This document shows, piece by piece, positions 13,301 through 22,939 of a DNA stretch of 64,000 bases. Origin of the DNA: Populus alba. Taxonomy: Eukaryota > Streptophyta > Magnoliopsida > Malpighiales > Salicaceae. The notes under the pieces are model-generated. The model searched no databases. It saw only the letters and a program-made list of their open reading frames with translations, and was not told where the DNA came from. The stretch lies in assembly GCF_005239225.2 (NCBI RefSeq), contig NC_133292.1, forward strand, positions 10,202,985 to 10,266,984, read 5' to 3'. The stretch's first letter is position 1; every line of letters starts with the position of its first letter. The translations under genes were made by a program, and so were the position numbers.

Positions 13301-16110
13301 GAAAAATAATAGCTTCAGATAAAATAAATTAAAATCATATCCAAGCCCTTATATATGTTGATTGCCATGAATGACCAGTCAACTAACCTTCTTGTTGCTT
13401 ACAGTTTTCTGTAAATGAAACAGTTTGAAGTAATGCAAACCATTTTGCAAAGAAGATAGAATTTATTCCCTCTCAACCAGTTTAAAAAGAATATACTCTC
13501 TTGTAAAAACAGAATATGTTGCTCTTAGCATCAATTGTTACTAGAAAACTGACCCAAAATTGTATAAAGAGGACAAAAGGATAGAGTTGAAGTACATGTA
13601 TAACATAGCCCCTCACAGAAATATGTTTACAAAGCAATGGAAACATCACAACTGCCTTAATGTTAATAACTGCCCTGGAGACCTCAGATATTTTGACCTT
13701 GTGATTGAAACATTAATTTTTGTTTTCACTTTCCACTATAGTAATCACCACAGTTTTCCATTCCAATCAAACCCGAATATTGCAAATACTAGCAATTGGT
13801 TGGGTTTTTCAACAATTCACAAGTCCTGACCATTAGAGAAAATGTAACATGTCAAATGATGCACATTAAACCAACTCGATGGGCTTGCAAAACTTAAACA
13901 GTTTGACGTGCAAAAACTTCCTTCACACAAGTCTGCTTCGACAAGCTTTGTTGTTGTGTGCATCAAGCCTTTTGCAAAGAAAACAAAAATAACAACTTAA
14001 ATATGTGAAAGCAATTTCAATGAAAAGAATGATGAAAAATTGTAAGGATTGGAGCAGCTATGGTTTGTGAATGGTTTGAAGCACTTTAAACTAGTCCCTA
14101 TAAGTGGCTTTCTTCTTTCTAAGTGCTGCAAGGAAGGAAATTAGGACTATCCTTTGCAAAGAGAAACACCACCCGCACTAAGTACATGCACAGATACACT
14201 TTATTGCTATCACCATTACAAAATTTACTCTCAGCCCTTGCAGTCATCTAAAAATATGAAAGCAAATTACAAGTGAAAAGTGTCAAAAGCAACGTCATAA
14301 TATTCCTGAACAGCAGAAACAAACATATTAAACACCACACAGTAACAATAATGGATAATCAAATTCAAATAAGCTCCATCAAATAAACACTACCAAAATG
14401 ATTGGTAACAGCAAGGGAAATATAAAAAATAAAAATAAAAGACAACTTACCACAATTCCATCGACCTTTAGCGCGAAAGAAAGCCTCATCTCGATTAACA
14501 CAGGAAGGATGATAAGCCTTAGGACAACCCCTACACAAGCAATTATATATTAAAACCATGATAACAAAAACTCCTAACATAAAAATGCACGTAGAACTAA
14601 AATTACAAAAACATAAAGCAATGCATCAACAGTTTGTTTATTTTTTTCACCTGCGATCGCATAGCACAAGTTCACCTCCATCAAAGCAAATGAAACAGAC
14701 ATCCTCCTCCGTCTTCTTCTTTGATGTTGCTCTAGAAGGAGCTTTGGCATTCTTTTGCCGTTTCCTCTTCCCACCACCTCCACTTCTACCCACTTTCTCG
14801 ACTTCCTCTTCGGCCCCTTCTATTTCATCTAACATATCCTCTGCTTCATTCTCCTTCTCCGCCATCTCCACTTTTGCATCCTCTTCCTTATCGCTTTCCT
14901 CTGCCACGTCAATCATTTCTGTCTCCTTCATTTCCCCTTCCATTTCATCTAACATATCCTCTGCTTCATTCTCCTTCTCCGCCATCTCCACTTTTGTATC
15001 CTCTTCCTTATAGCCTTCCTCTGCCACGTCAATCATTTCTGTCTCCTTCATTTCCCCATCCTCATTAATAGCCTCCTCCATCCCTCCTGCCACATCAGTC
15101 GTTTCTATTTTCTCTGCCACCTTCATTTCCTCTATGTCTGTCATTTCATTTTTCTCATCCTCCCTGGTTTCCTCTGCAATGTCAGTCATTTCAACCTGTT
15201 GCGCTGGCTGCTTTTGCTCCTCCTCGTTAGCTTCTATCCTCTCAACGTTCTCTTCCTCCACAATCTCAGTCATTTCAATCAGCTCCACGGCCTCCATTTC
15301 CCCTGCCACATCAGCAACTTCTGTTTTCTCCACTTTCCCTTCCTCCGCGAAGTCAGTCACTTCCTTCTGCTCCACCGCCTCCACTTCACCCCCCACGCCA
15401 GATATCCCCGTCTTCTCCGCCCCCTCTTCTTCTTCCTTCACCCTCACTGTTTCAGCTTCCTCCACCACATTATCCATCTCCACCTTGTCCACCACGTCAG
15501 CATCCTCCTTGATCTCCTCCACTGCATCCTTCTTCTCCATATTCTCAGCCACTTCCAATTTCTCTTTCACTTCAGTTACCTCCGCCTCCACTGTCTCTAC
15601 TTCCTGGCTTAATGTCTCTAATTTTGCTTCCACGTCAGCAACACCTTCCGTCCCGGTCTCAGTCTCCATTTCATTGTTTCCAGCATTCGCGTTTCCATTC
15701 ACATCCTCATTTCTCGCCTCTTTAGCAACCAAATCTCTATTTTCCACTTCTTTCTCAACATCCTCTTGCGGTGCCTCAATCTCCTCGCTCTCATATGTGG
15801 CCTCCGCAACCTCCTCGCCTTCGCCTCCCTCGACCACGAGCGGATGAAGAGAAACTGATTGAGATTCGCCTAAAACAAAATCCTGAGCATCGCTCTTATC
15901 GAGAACCGTTGTTTCTGTTTGGGATTGTGGTGGTTGTGGCTGTTGTTGTAATTCGGTATCAGCGCCATTGAGTTGCGAGTCGTGCAACTCGGGAACAGAC
16001 TCGGTGTCTGTTGTGGCAGTTGTTATTGTGGTTGTTAAATTAGATTCGTTTTCGAGTTTAATAGAACTACTGGATAGATTTATTGAATTCCCTTTTTCTT
16101 CGGTTTCCAT
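4331..16110 (-). CDS. NERD: NERD/C3H44-type protein: PHD, SWIB, Plus-3, GYF, GW-repeat and CCCH domains
   Basis: Coding exons (minus): 16110-14651, 14530-14451, 12399-12212, 10752-9822, 9717-9590, 9226-9167, 9092-9042, 7837-7767, 6686-6532, 6432-4331; 5226 nt, 1741 aa. Residues 1-470 are a Glu-rich low-complexity region. The PHD finger starts at about 474 (CFICFDGGELVLCDRRGC). SWIB is at about 695-772, Plus-3 at about 830-966, GYF at about 1177-1225 (KIWHYKDPSGKIQGPF). A Gly/Pro/Trp-rich tail has four GWG motifs, and a CCCH finger (C-x7-C-x5-C-x3-H) covers 1722-1740. Arabidopsis NERD has this architecture; it binds histone H3 and AGO2 through GW motifs in an RDR6-dependent silencing pathway. 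The paralogue C3H44 is the alternative assignment. GW motifs here suggest Argonaute binding by inference. Intron 8 is AT-AC; all others are GT-AG. Confidence 0.93.
6687..7766 (-). other. U12-type AT-AC intron in the NERD-type gene
   Basis: The 5' splice site on the minus strand is ATATCCTTT, identical to the plant U12 consensus. The intron ends TTCAC with an AC dinucleotide, and TCCTTGAC, a good match to the U12 branch-point consensus TTCCTTAAC, sits about 11-12 nt before the 3' end. Joining ...AGA AAG GA to G CTT AGA GAA restores the frame and the family sequence RKELRECVEKLQLL. No usable GT donor lies at this border. Confidence 0.9.
14822..15061 (-). repeat. In-frame 2 x 120-bp tandem duplication in NERD exon 1
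   Basis: Two adjacent 120-bp units differ at only a few positions and encode two 40-residue acidic blocks, each starting EMKETEMIDVAEE and ending AEDMLDEMEG or AEDMLDEIEG. The near identity implies a recent duplication that kept the reading frame. Confidence 0.9.
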
Positions 16111-16929
16111 TTGAGAGAGATTGAAAAAAATTGAGAAACCCTGGAAAAAAAATGTTTTTAGGGTTTTGAGTTTTCAGGTAAAAATTAGTGGCGCTTTTTT
16201 CCTATAATGTTTACACAGAGTAACCTACCAGGTTGAGAGAAGAATTCGCAGGGAAGAGACACTGTATTTGGATTTGGATTTTTGACTAGATATGCATACC
16301 TTGAAATGCCAGATTTATCCCTCGAGACAAATGGGCCTTATCTTGTAGGTGATTGTAGGATTAAGCCCATCTATACTAAGCAAGAGAACGGTTATTGTCG
16401 AAAGTCGACGCGATACCTTTCTTCTTCTAGACACGGTATTAATTTATGCTCGTAACTAATTTTAATTAAATTTCTCCAATTTTCCATTTATTTGAGCTTC
16501 TCTTTTCTTAGAAATACAATTGTGTTTCCAATTAATTTTTTTATTTCATTTTTATTTTTTTTATTATAATTTATTTTTTTAGATTATTTTTTAGATTTGT
16601 TTTTACAATTTCATCCTTATAGGTTTTTTTATCAAATTTGATTCTCGTTATTTTTATTATCTTTTTTTTTTACATGTTTTTAAAATGATATTATTTTTGT
16701 GATTTCATCATTTAAAATTAAATTGGTTGATAATTAAGTTTTTTAATTGACTCAATTCAAGAATTTCACGGGTTTTAAATGTTAGATAATAGATTGAGTT
16801 AAGCAGATTTGCTCGGGTTGAGTTTTTTTTTTTTGTGTCCTTCTTTAAAACGAAAGATTTTTATGTTTGACAGCTTTTTTATATATTTTTTTTACCAATT
16901 GTCATTTATGGTAATGGTCTCATATTTAT
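16111..16929. other. Upstream region of the NERD-type gene
   Basis: The first ~150 bp upstream of the ATG should hold the 5' leader; a GGGTTTTGAG tract on the plus strand lies near 16162. Further out the sequence is T-rich with no ORF. I see no convincing TATA box. Confidence 0.45.
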
Positions 16930-17360
16930 TATTAGAGTCGTCGGTTTAAAAGGTTGAAGGGGTTGACTTTTGGATTTTTTATCATTTTTAAAATTGATTC
17001 ATTTCAACTTAATCCTTCAATATTTAATTTATTTGAAATTGGTTTTGCTACTCTCTTTTTTCCTTTCATTTATATTAGGTTATCTCGATCATGTGTCAGT
17101 GATCACGAAATTTATGGGTTAACTCATATTTTTTTAGTTGTTATGAGGTTAGTATAGGGTTCTTGACTAGAGTCATTAGTTTCAGAAGTTAACGCAAACT
17201 GATTTTTTTCAAGTTTTTTTTAATGGAATTGTTTCAATTTATTATTCAATATTTGATTTATTAAAAATTAATTTTTATATATATTTTTTATTTTTATTGG
17301 GTTATCTCGATCATTTATTACGTTGTTTTTGTATTCCTTTACAGATTCATTGTAAAAACA
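16930..17360. repeat. Two diverged ~245-bp direct repeats
   Basis: Two blocks (about 16930-17130 and 17175-17360) share an order of motifs: gttga/gttaac, then TTTCAA-TTTATT-CAATATTTAATTTATT, then a T-rich run and GGTTATCTCGATCAT. The second copy is diverged and shorter. Similar blocks are, as I recall, dispersed through poplar intergenic DNA, possibly as remnants of LTR elements. No protein is encoded. Confidence 0.5.
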
Positions 17361-18640
17361 AGGTATTGTTTTTTCTATGGTGGTAATATCGGTCGACCAA
17401 TTCAATTTTATCGTCAACTAAATTATTTTATAATTTTAGCATTTGCCTTACCGGTTGATCAATTAGTTGACTAATTTAATCAATTGATTGAGATAATAAT
17501 GAACTTAATTGTTTAATTTATCAAGCGGTTTACCGATTCGATTTCTAAATCCATTTGGTCGCTTGGTTTAAAAAGAATCAAGCATTTCTTGTAACAACTT
17601 CCAATTTACTTGCACAACATTCCTTGTATGCATATTTTATCATCATTGAAAGTACATGATTTTTATATTCCACCAAAATTTTGGTAAATATTCTTCTAAG
17701 TTTTCAATACTAGTTCATTGACTAAACAATTTTCATAACTTGTAAGTAATAAATTCAACATTGTCTCATCATTCGAGGCTTCTTTATTTGTTCCTTTCAA
17801 AAGGACATTTAATTGCCCTGTGCCCCTACACGACATGAAATATATAACATAAAATTAAATTACAAAATTAAATTGTAAAATTATAAATTAATTTTTTTAA
17901 CTAATTATATATTAATAATTTCAATCAAGAAACTAAATTAAATTAAAATATAATATAATAAAAAAGTCAACAACATTATAATTAATAAGTAATTTAAATA
18001 AAATAAGAGAGATAAATTGTATAATTTAAAAAATTAATAATATGAAGAAATAAAATACCTCAGAATAGAGTTTTTCAATAAAGTAGGGATCACTAAATAG
18101 CAGAAACTACATAAAAACCCAATGATAATTTGATTTTTCCCACCGCAATAAGTTCTATTAGATCTCTTTTGAGTTGCAAGCTAATGAGCCTAAACTAATA
18201 ATCAACCAACATAAATCCAATAATAAACTAAATCTCTAAACAATGTTTAATGCGACGAAACAAACTTAAATTAAAAATAATTATCCAATATTAAATAAAT
18301 AATAAAATAATAAAAATAAATTTTTCATGCTAAAATTTCATCATGCAGCCCGAATCTTCAATTTTTATATGTTTTTAGCAGATTTTAATCTCGATTTCAA
18401 ATATTTATTGTTGGATGAATTATTCAGCTTATTATATATATGAATTTGAAAGATGACTTTCTAGATGAGGGCAAGCTGATCATTTCCTTCCGTTACAAAA
18501 ACAAGCCACACCCAGAAATACATTCCTGAGTTAAGTTGGGAGGCCCTGGCCAATGCAGTATAAGAAGGTTGACAACAACTTTTTGAAGCCTTTTTGTAGC
18601 TTATAGAGTGTTTCAAGTTTCAACCATACAAGGGTAAAAG
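17361..18640. other. AT-rich intergenic DNA
   Basis: No coding sequence, RNA gene or complete element seen. Around 17840-18330 the base composition is extremely A/T-rich. Confidence 0.5.
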
Positions 18641-18658
18641 AAAGATAACTATCGATAA

Positions 18659-18700
<42 letters not shown>

Positions 18701-18713
18701 TAACTATCGATAA
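18641..18713 (+). mobile_element. Poly(A)-only retro-insertion with 18-bp target duplication
   Basis: A perfect 18-bp direct repeat (AAAGATAACTATCGATAA) at 18641-18658 and 18696-18713 flanks only GTT followed by 34 A residues. An A-tailed insert between target-site duplications of this length, with the duplication beginning in an A-run, is the pattern of LINE-type target-primed reverse transcription. Here the 5' truncation has removed everything except the tail. Confidence 0.72.
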
Positions 18714-18731
18714 CCCTGATATGCTTCGCAT
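18698..18731 (+). repeat. 34-bp direct repeat, copy 1 of 2 (copy 2 at 19256-19289)
   Basis: This segment matches 19256-19289 at 33 of 34 positions. The last nine bases (GCTTCGCAT) belong to the NERD-derived sequence that starts the pseudogene at 19281, so the border between flanking DNA and gene copy has itself been duplicated. Confidence 0.85.
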
Positions 18732-19255
18732 ATAGGCTTTTGGAGACCTTTGGAAGAATTTAGATTAACATTCAACCATAATATAAATCCACGTTATTCA
18801 ACTTATACAGTGTTTTAAAATATAGTATAATTGTTTAAAATATATCTACATTTTGATTTCCTGCTTTGAAAAACTCTGCAGCTTGCTTCTGCCTCCCCAT
18901 TTCATCTAACCTCTTTTCCTAAACACCCTGTTCAGCAATGCATGACAACAAACTAACAATTTATTTTTCTTCATCTAAATTTTTTATTTAGACATCCAAA
19001 AATAATATTATCCTGGTCATCCCAAAAAAACAATTGACAACCCAATAATTTACTATAGAGAAAAGCGCGAGCATTAATACCGGAATTTTAAGACAAGATT
19101 AAAAAGATTACAACTTCCTTGCAAGATCAAAGATTATCAAACACCCAGGACGACAATAACACATGAAACACTAATTACAAGTTGAAAGACAAACTAAACC
19201 AGAATTTTTTCAAAAAAAAAAAAAACTGGTTTTGCATCTTAATGTGGAACAAATA
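18732..19255. other. 524-bp segment between the 34-bp repeats
   Basis: Unrecognised AT-rich sequence lying exactly between the two 34-bp direct repeats. It has no coding potential. It was either inserted with a 34-bp duplication or is filler from break repair. Confidence 0.5.
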
Positions 19256-19280
19256 AGATAACTATCGATAACCCTAATAT

Positions 19281-22093
19281 GCTTCGCATTTCCAGTTGCT
19301 GGGACCTGAACAGGGGCAACCCAACCCTGAATTCAATTTGCAGGTAAGGATACTCCCCAGCATATGTTTTGATTTCCTGGAATTGCCCCCCAACCAGTAT
19401 TTTGGTTTTCTGACCCTTGCCTTGGAGTAGCGCTTTGATTCTCTCTAATACCCATGCTCCATGATCCGCTGGATGGAGCAGAAGGTTGAATGTTTGACGG
19501 TCCTGGAACAGGAGCTCTCCAAGGATCGGTGCCAGTGCCTGTGGTCAAGGATGAAGTGGGGTTCTGGACAGAGGTTGGTGCATTGCTCCGGTTACGATAG
19601 GTACCGGGCTGTGAAGGCAGAGAAACCAGATTATTCTCCTCCGGCTTCTGGGATTGGGTGCTTCCCCATGGAAATCCAGTCCCGGTTTTTCTGCAGCATG
19701 CGAGGCATTCATTTCTGGCCTTGAAACTGAACCGGCACCCCATCCATGTGCACCAACAAGAGAGATAACAGTAGAATGTTGCAGTTCTGCGTTGTCTCCC
19801 GAGGATTGGTTGGCTCCCAAGACAGAACCCAAAGGTTGAGATTGAGTTGGAATCACTTGACTTCCAAACACTTGCCCCTTTGTCAAACTTGTGGCAGTTT
19901 ATCCTGGAGTAGGAAGGGAGGTTTGTCCCAGAACCCCACCATCCGTGGGATACTTGGGGACCTCAACTGGAGCTGGTGCAGCTTGAGCAATATTCCCAGT
20001 ATATGAGGATGGTAGATGCGGACTCTGAACCAATTGCGTCTTCGGGAAACTACTGTCCACTGCTGGAGGGTCACTCTGGAAAGTTCAAGTCAGTGCATCG
20101 GTCAAAAGTATGGAGTCATCTTTCGTCTCAATTTTTCTCCATATCCTCAAATCGGCAGCAAATATCCAGTATTACTCCATTTCCGCAGCTGCAACATGGA
20201 AAATGGTCCTTGAAGTTTTCCAGTTGGATCCTGATAGTGCCATATTTTTTCCACTTTGGCAGTAGATTGTGCGAGAGTTGCAGGTGATATCTCTGGTGCA
20301 ACCCTGCCAACAGATTCTCATATTACCGTAGAATTCATAGTCTGAGATGCATTTGAAGCAGTTTTTGGCATTTCCCAACAAGCCTCGCCAGCTCCAAAAT
20401 CATCCCCTTTGTTTGAGAAGCCTTTAGGGGTCATGTTTCTGCTTGGCTCCTTGATCCACCCCAGGTATTGAAGCAAAACCTCCTTTTCGGGGGGGATTTG
20501 CTCCCTCCCTCTCCTGCTAAAGCCACTACCTCTAGGTCTGAGAGAGTTTTCTGCAACACCAAAATGTATTTCATAAAAAAAAAACAAACATATAATCAGT
20601 ACAAGTTAGAAGGATAGATTTGAAATGCACCAAAAAAAAAGGGAAAGGACCTTGTCTCTTATCTTCTGTTTCGCCTTCATCTTCATCAGATCCATGACTT
20701 GGATTTATATTTGGGTCAGCATGTATTTCTGGAACTCCTTCCAATATACGTTGGCGCTCCTCTGGTGTCTTTAGAAGCTGCAACCTCTCTAAATATTCTC
20801 TAAGCGTGAACAGATGCCAAGGACTGCTTAACTGTTCAAAGGAATTAAAACATTTCCAAGAATATAATGATTGTGACATAGTAGAATAGAGAACAGTATT
20901 TAAACTTCTTAACAGATCATCAATAACAACTTCGGAAAATAGAGATCATGTAAACTTTCAACTTTTCACTTTAAGTTCAAGAGCTTATAACATGCAACAC
21001 CTTTATCTCAGTCAGTTCGCGAGACTTGAGGAATTGTTAAGCTAAATCACAAATAGATTTAGAATACCCAAGAACTCAACAGATATTGAAGCATCCAGCA
21101 TGAGGCTCCAGAAGTCAGAGAACAACCACACCTGCCATCATATGTTCAGATTGTAAAACAGGACGTAAAATGGTAATGACAAGCAAACAACTGAACGAAG
21201 AAAAAAAGAAATAATCGAGTCCACATCAGAAGTAACAGAAAACGTTCGAAATAACATTTACTGAGGGGTTAGCATGTGCGCCTTGAAAGATAAAGTTGCT
21301 TCGACAAACCATGGTCTTCATCTGGAGTTTGGGAACACAGATTATTACAGGAAAATGTACTTAGATATCGTCACATGAGCAAAAATATTCCACATGAAAC
21401 ACAAAATATTCATCTAATTAAGTTCAATTATATAATCTTCTATGCCATTTCTATCTGGAACAAAATGAATCCCAGAAAGTTTAAAATCATATAGTACCTA
21501 GGGGGAGATTCCATGTTTTAGAAGGGAACAGATACTAATCAAATGCTTGAAAAACAGACTCAGTGATTAGAAGACATGTTGACTCTAAGTTGGGATACAA
21601 CAAGCCAAAGGAAGTGAGAATTACATGCGATACCAGTTGATTTTTTTGAAATTGTTGACTCCTCCAAACCTTGCAGAGGATGCTTCATGATGCCAAAAAA
21701 TGCACATATCTTACAGTTCTTTAATTTTTTTCAAAAGAAGAAGAAGAAAATGTATCCTGAACTCTGACGCAGACGCCTGCACTCATCTAAACAAATATAA
21801 GAAAACCCAGTTTAATGAAGAGATAATCATATAGAGTTTAAGGGAGAAGGACATAGAAACGCACGTTTGCCTCCACCAGTTAAAAAACTCCAAAACGCCA
21901 AATTGGAGTCTTAAGGAGGGAAGGGATTGAATTCAAAATCCCCTTTACCCTCAGATAGTAAAAGTTTTTGCTTGTACCTTTTATGGAAAAAAAAAATCCC
22001 CTCTGCGAAGATGCTGCATCAGTAATCTTTCCCCTCCCATTGAAATAAGTGGAAGGCAAGGTAAAAACATTGGTGAAGCATCAAGTTAGGCAA
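19281..22093 (-). pseudogene. Truncated, decayed copy of the NERD-type gene
   Basis: Collinear with 4783-11160 of the intact gene, introns included, but reduced from about 6.4 to 2.8 kb by internal deletions. It lacks the 3'-terminal CCCH exon part, exon 8 with the U12 donor, exons 4, 5 and 7, and everything upstream. Disabling changes are visible: TCA to TGA after GVSLPAN (at about 19340), a 1-nt deletion inside the GYF domain followed by TGA (at about 20150), and a ~250-bp loss in the linker region. The AC acceptor of the U12 intron is retained near 20805. The copy carries introns, so it is a DNA-level duplication, not a processed one. It has the same orientation as the parent. Confidence 0.92.
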
Positions 22094-22402
22094 GGTTTCC
22101 AGATGAGTTCATGGTAAGAACTCAAGCAAATATTTCGCAGATGTCACAGCTCGCCTCGCCATCAGGAAACATAATTAGCACACTGCTTAATAAATCCTCT
22201 ATTGCAAACTAAAGCAACTGTAACACAAAATTATAGTCACTACTATAAAATAAATGCTCCACAGGAAATATCATCAAATCATTGCCTATCAAATTGAGTT
22301 TCAAATGACTCCTCGAGCCTTGTTTCAACATTCAATAAAAAATCTAATAACTAATTGAGCAACCTCCCTCAAGTAGAAATATAGCCAACGCTCGATCATC
22401 AT
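22094..22402. other. Junction between the NERD copy and the zinc-knuckle relic
   Basis: Homology to the NERD gene stops at about 22093. The next 310 bp lie downstream of the zinc-knuckle stop codon (minus strand) and may be its former 3' UTR. Nothing else recognised. Confidence 0.5.
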
Positions 22403-22939
22403 TCAATGGCAGAGCCTCTGAGGATAGTTGTCCACCATCCTTCCAGAAAGGCATTCAATTGCCCGGTTTCCTCGCCCCCGCAGTTGTGACAGATCATCAA
22501 AGGGCCATGCAATCCCTGCTCATATGTCCATACTGGTGGCAGCTCCTGCATACAATGTCACGGTAACCACTGCTGCGCAGACCTCCAGATCTCCAAGCAT
22601 GTTTGATTTTGAGAGAACTCCCTGACCACATGCCCAACAACATTGCACATGTTGCAAATAGGCTCATTGAGGCACTCCCGTGCTAGGTGGCCAGTTTTCC
22701 TACAGTTGTTGCATGCTTTGTCGTCTGTAAAGTCAGCTGCAATATGACCCTGCTTATAGCAGTTGTTGCATAACCTCAAGTCCCCAGGTGGCGTGGGTGG
22801 AGCTGTGCACTCTTTAGCTCGATGAAAAGCCTTTCCACAAGTGTGGCAGATTCCCTCATTTGGACAGGTGCTGGCCATATGCCCAGGTTCCCGACAGCTC
22901 CAACATAAAGATTTTGTGGTGCATTCTGAAGCAATATGC
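22403..22939 (-). pseudogene. CCHC zinc-knuckle (GIS2/CNBP-like) protein relic
   Basis: The minus strand encodes serial C-x2-C-x4-H-x4-C knuckles: CWSCREPGHMASTC, CHTCGKAFHRAKEC, CNNCYKQGHIAADF, CNNCRKTGHLAREC, CNMCNVVGHVVREF and, after a frameshift, CRSCHQYGHMSRDC and CHNCGGRGNRAIEC. Three of the seven have lost a zinc ligand (Cys to Phe twice, His to Asn once). A second frameshift separates the last two, and the remnant ends at TGA (22405-22403). The piece begins right after an intron-like acceptor (TTGCAG at about 22945-22940), with no recognisable upstream exon, so it is a genomic fragment and not a retrocopy. Intact relatives are cytoplasmic nucleic-acid-binding proteins of the GIS2/CNBP type. 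Confidence 0.85.

Noticed and set aside
14558..15013. 151-codon plus-strand frame with Ser-Ile repeats
   Set aside because: Also antisense to NERD exon 1; its repeats mirror the 120-bp duplication.
15134..15847. 237-codon Ser/Thr-rich open frame on the plus strand
   Set aside because: It is the antisense shadow of the Glu-rich NERD exon 1: GAG/GAA codons read backwards give TTC/CTC-type frames without stops.
19333..19743. 136-aa open frame in the NERD copy as a small GW protein
   Set aside because: Its start is in a frame-shifted part and it ends at a TCA-to-TGA change relative to the parent; best read as pseudogene debris.
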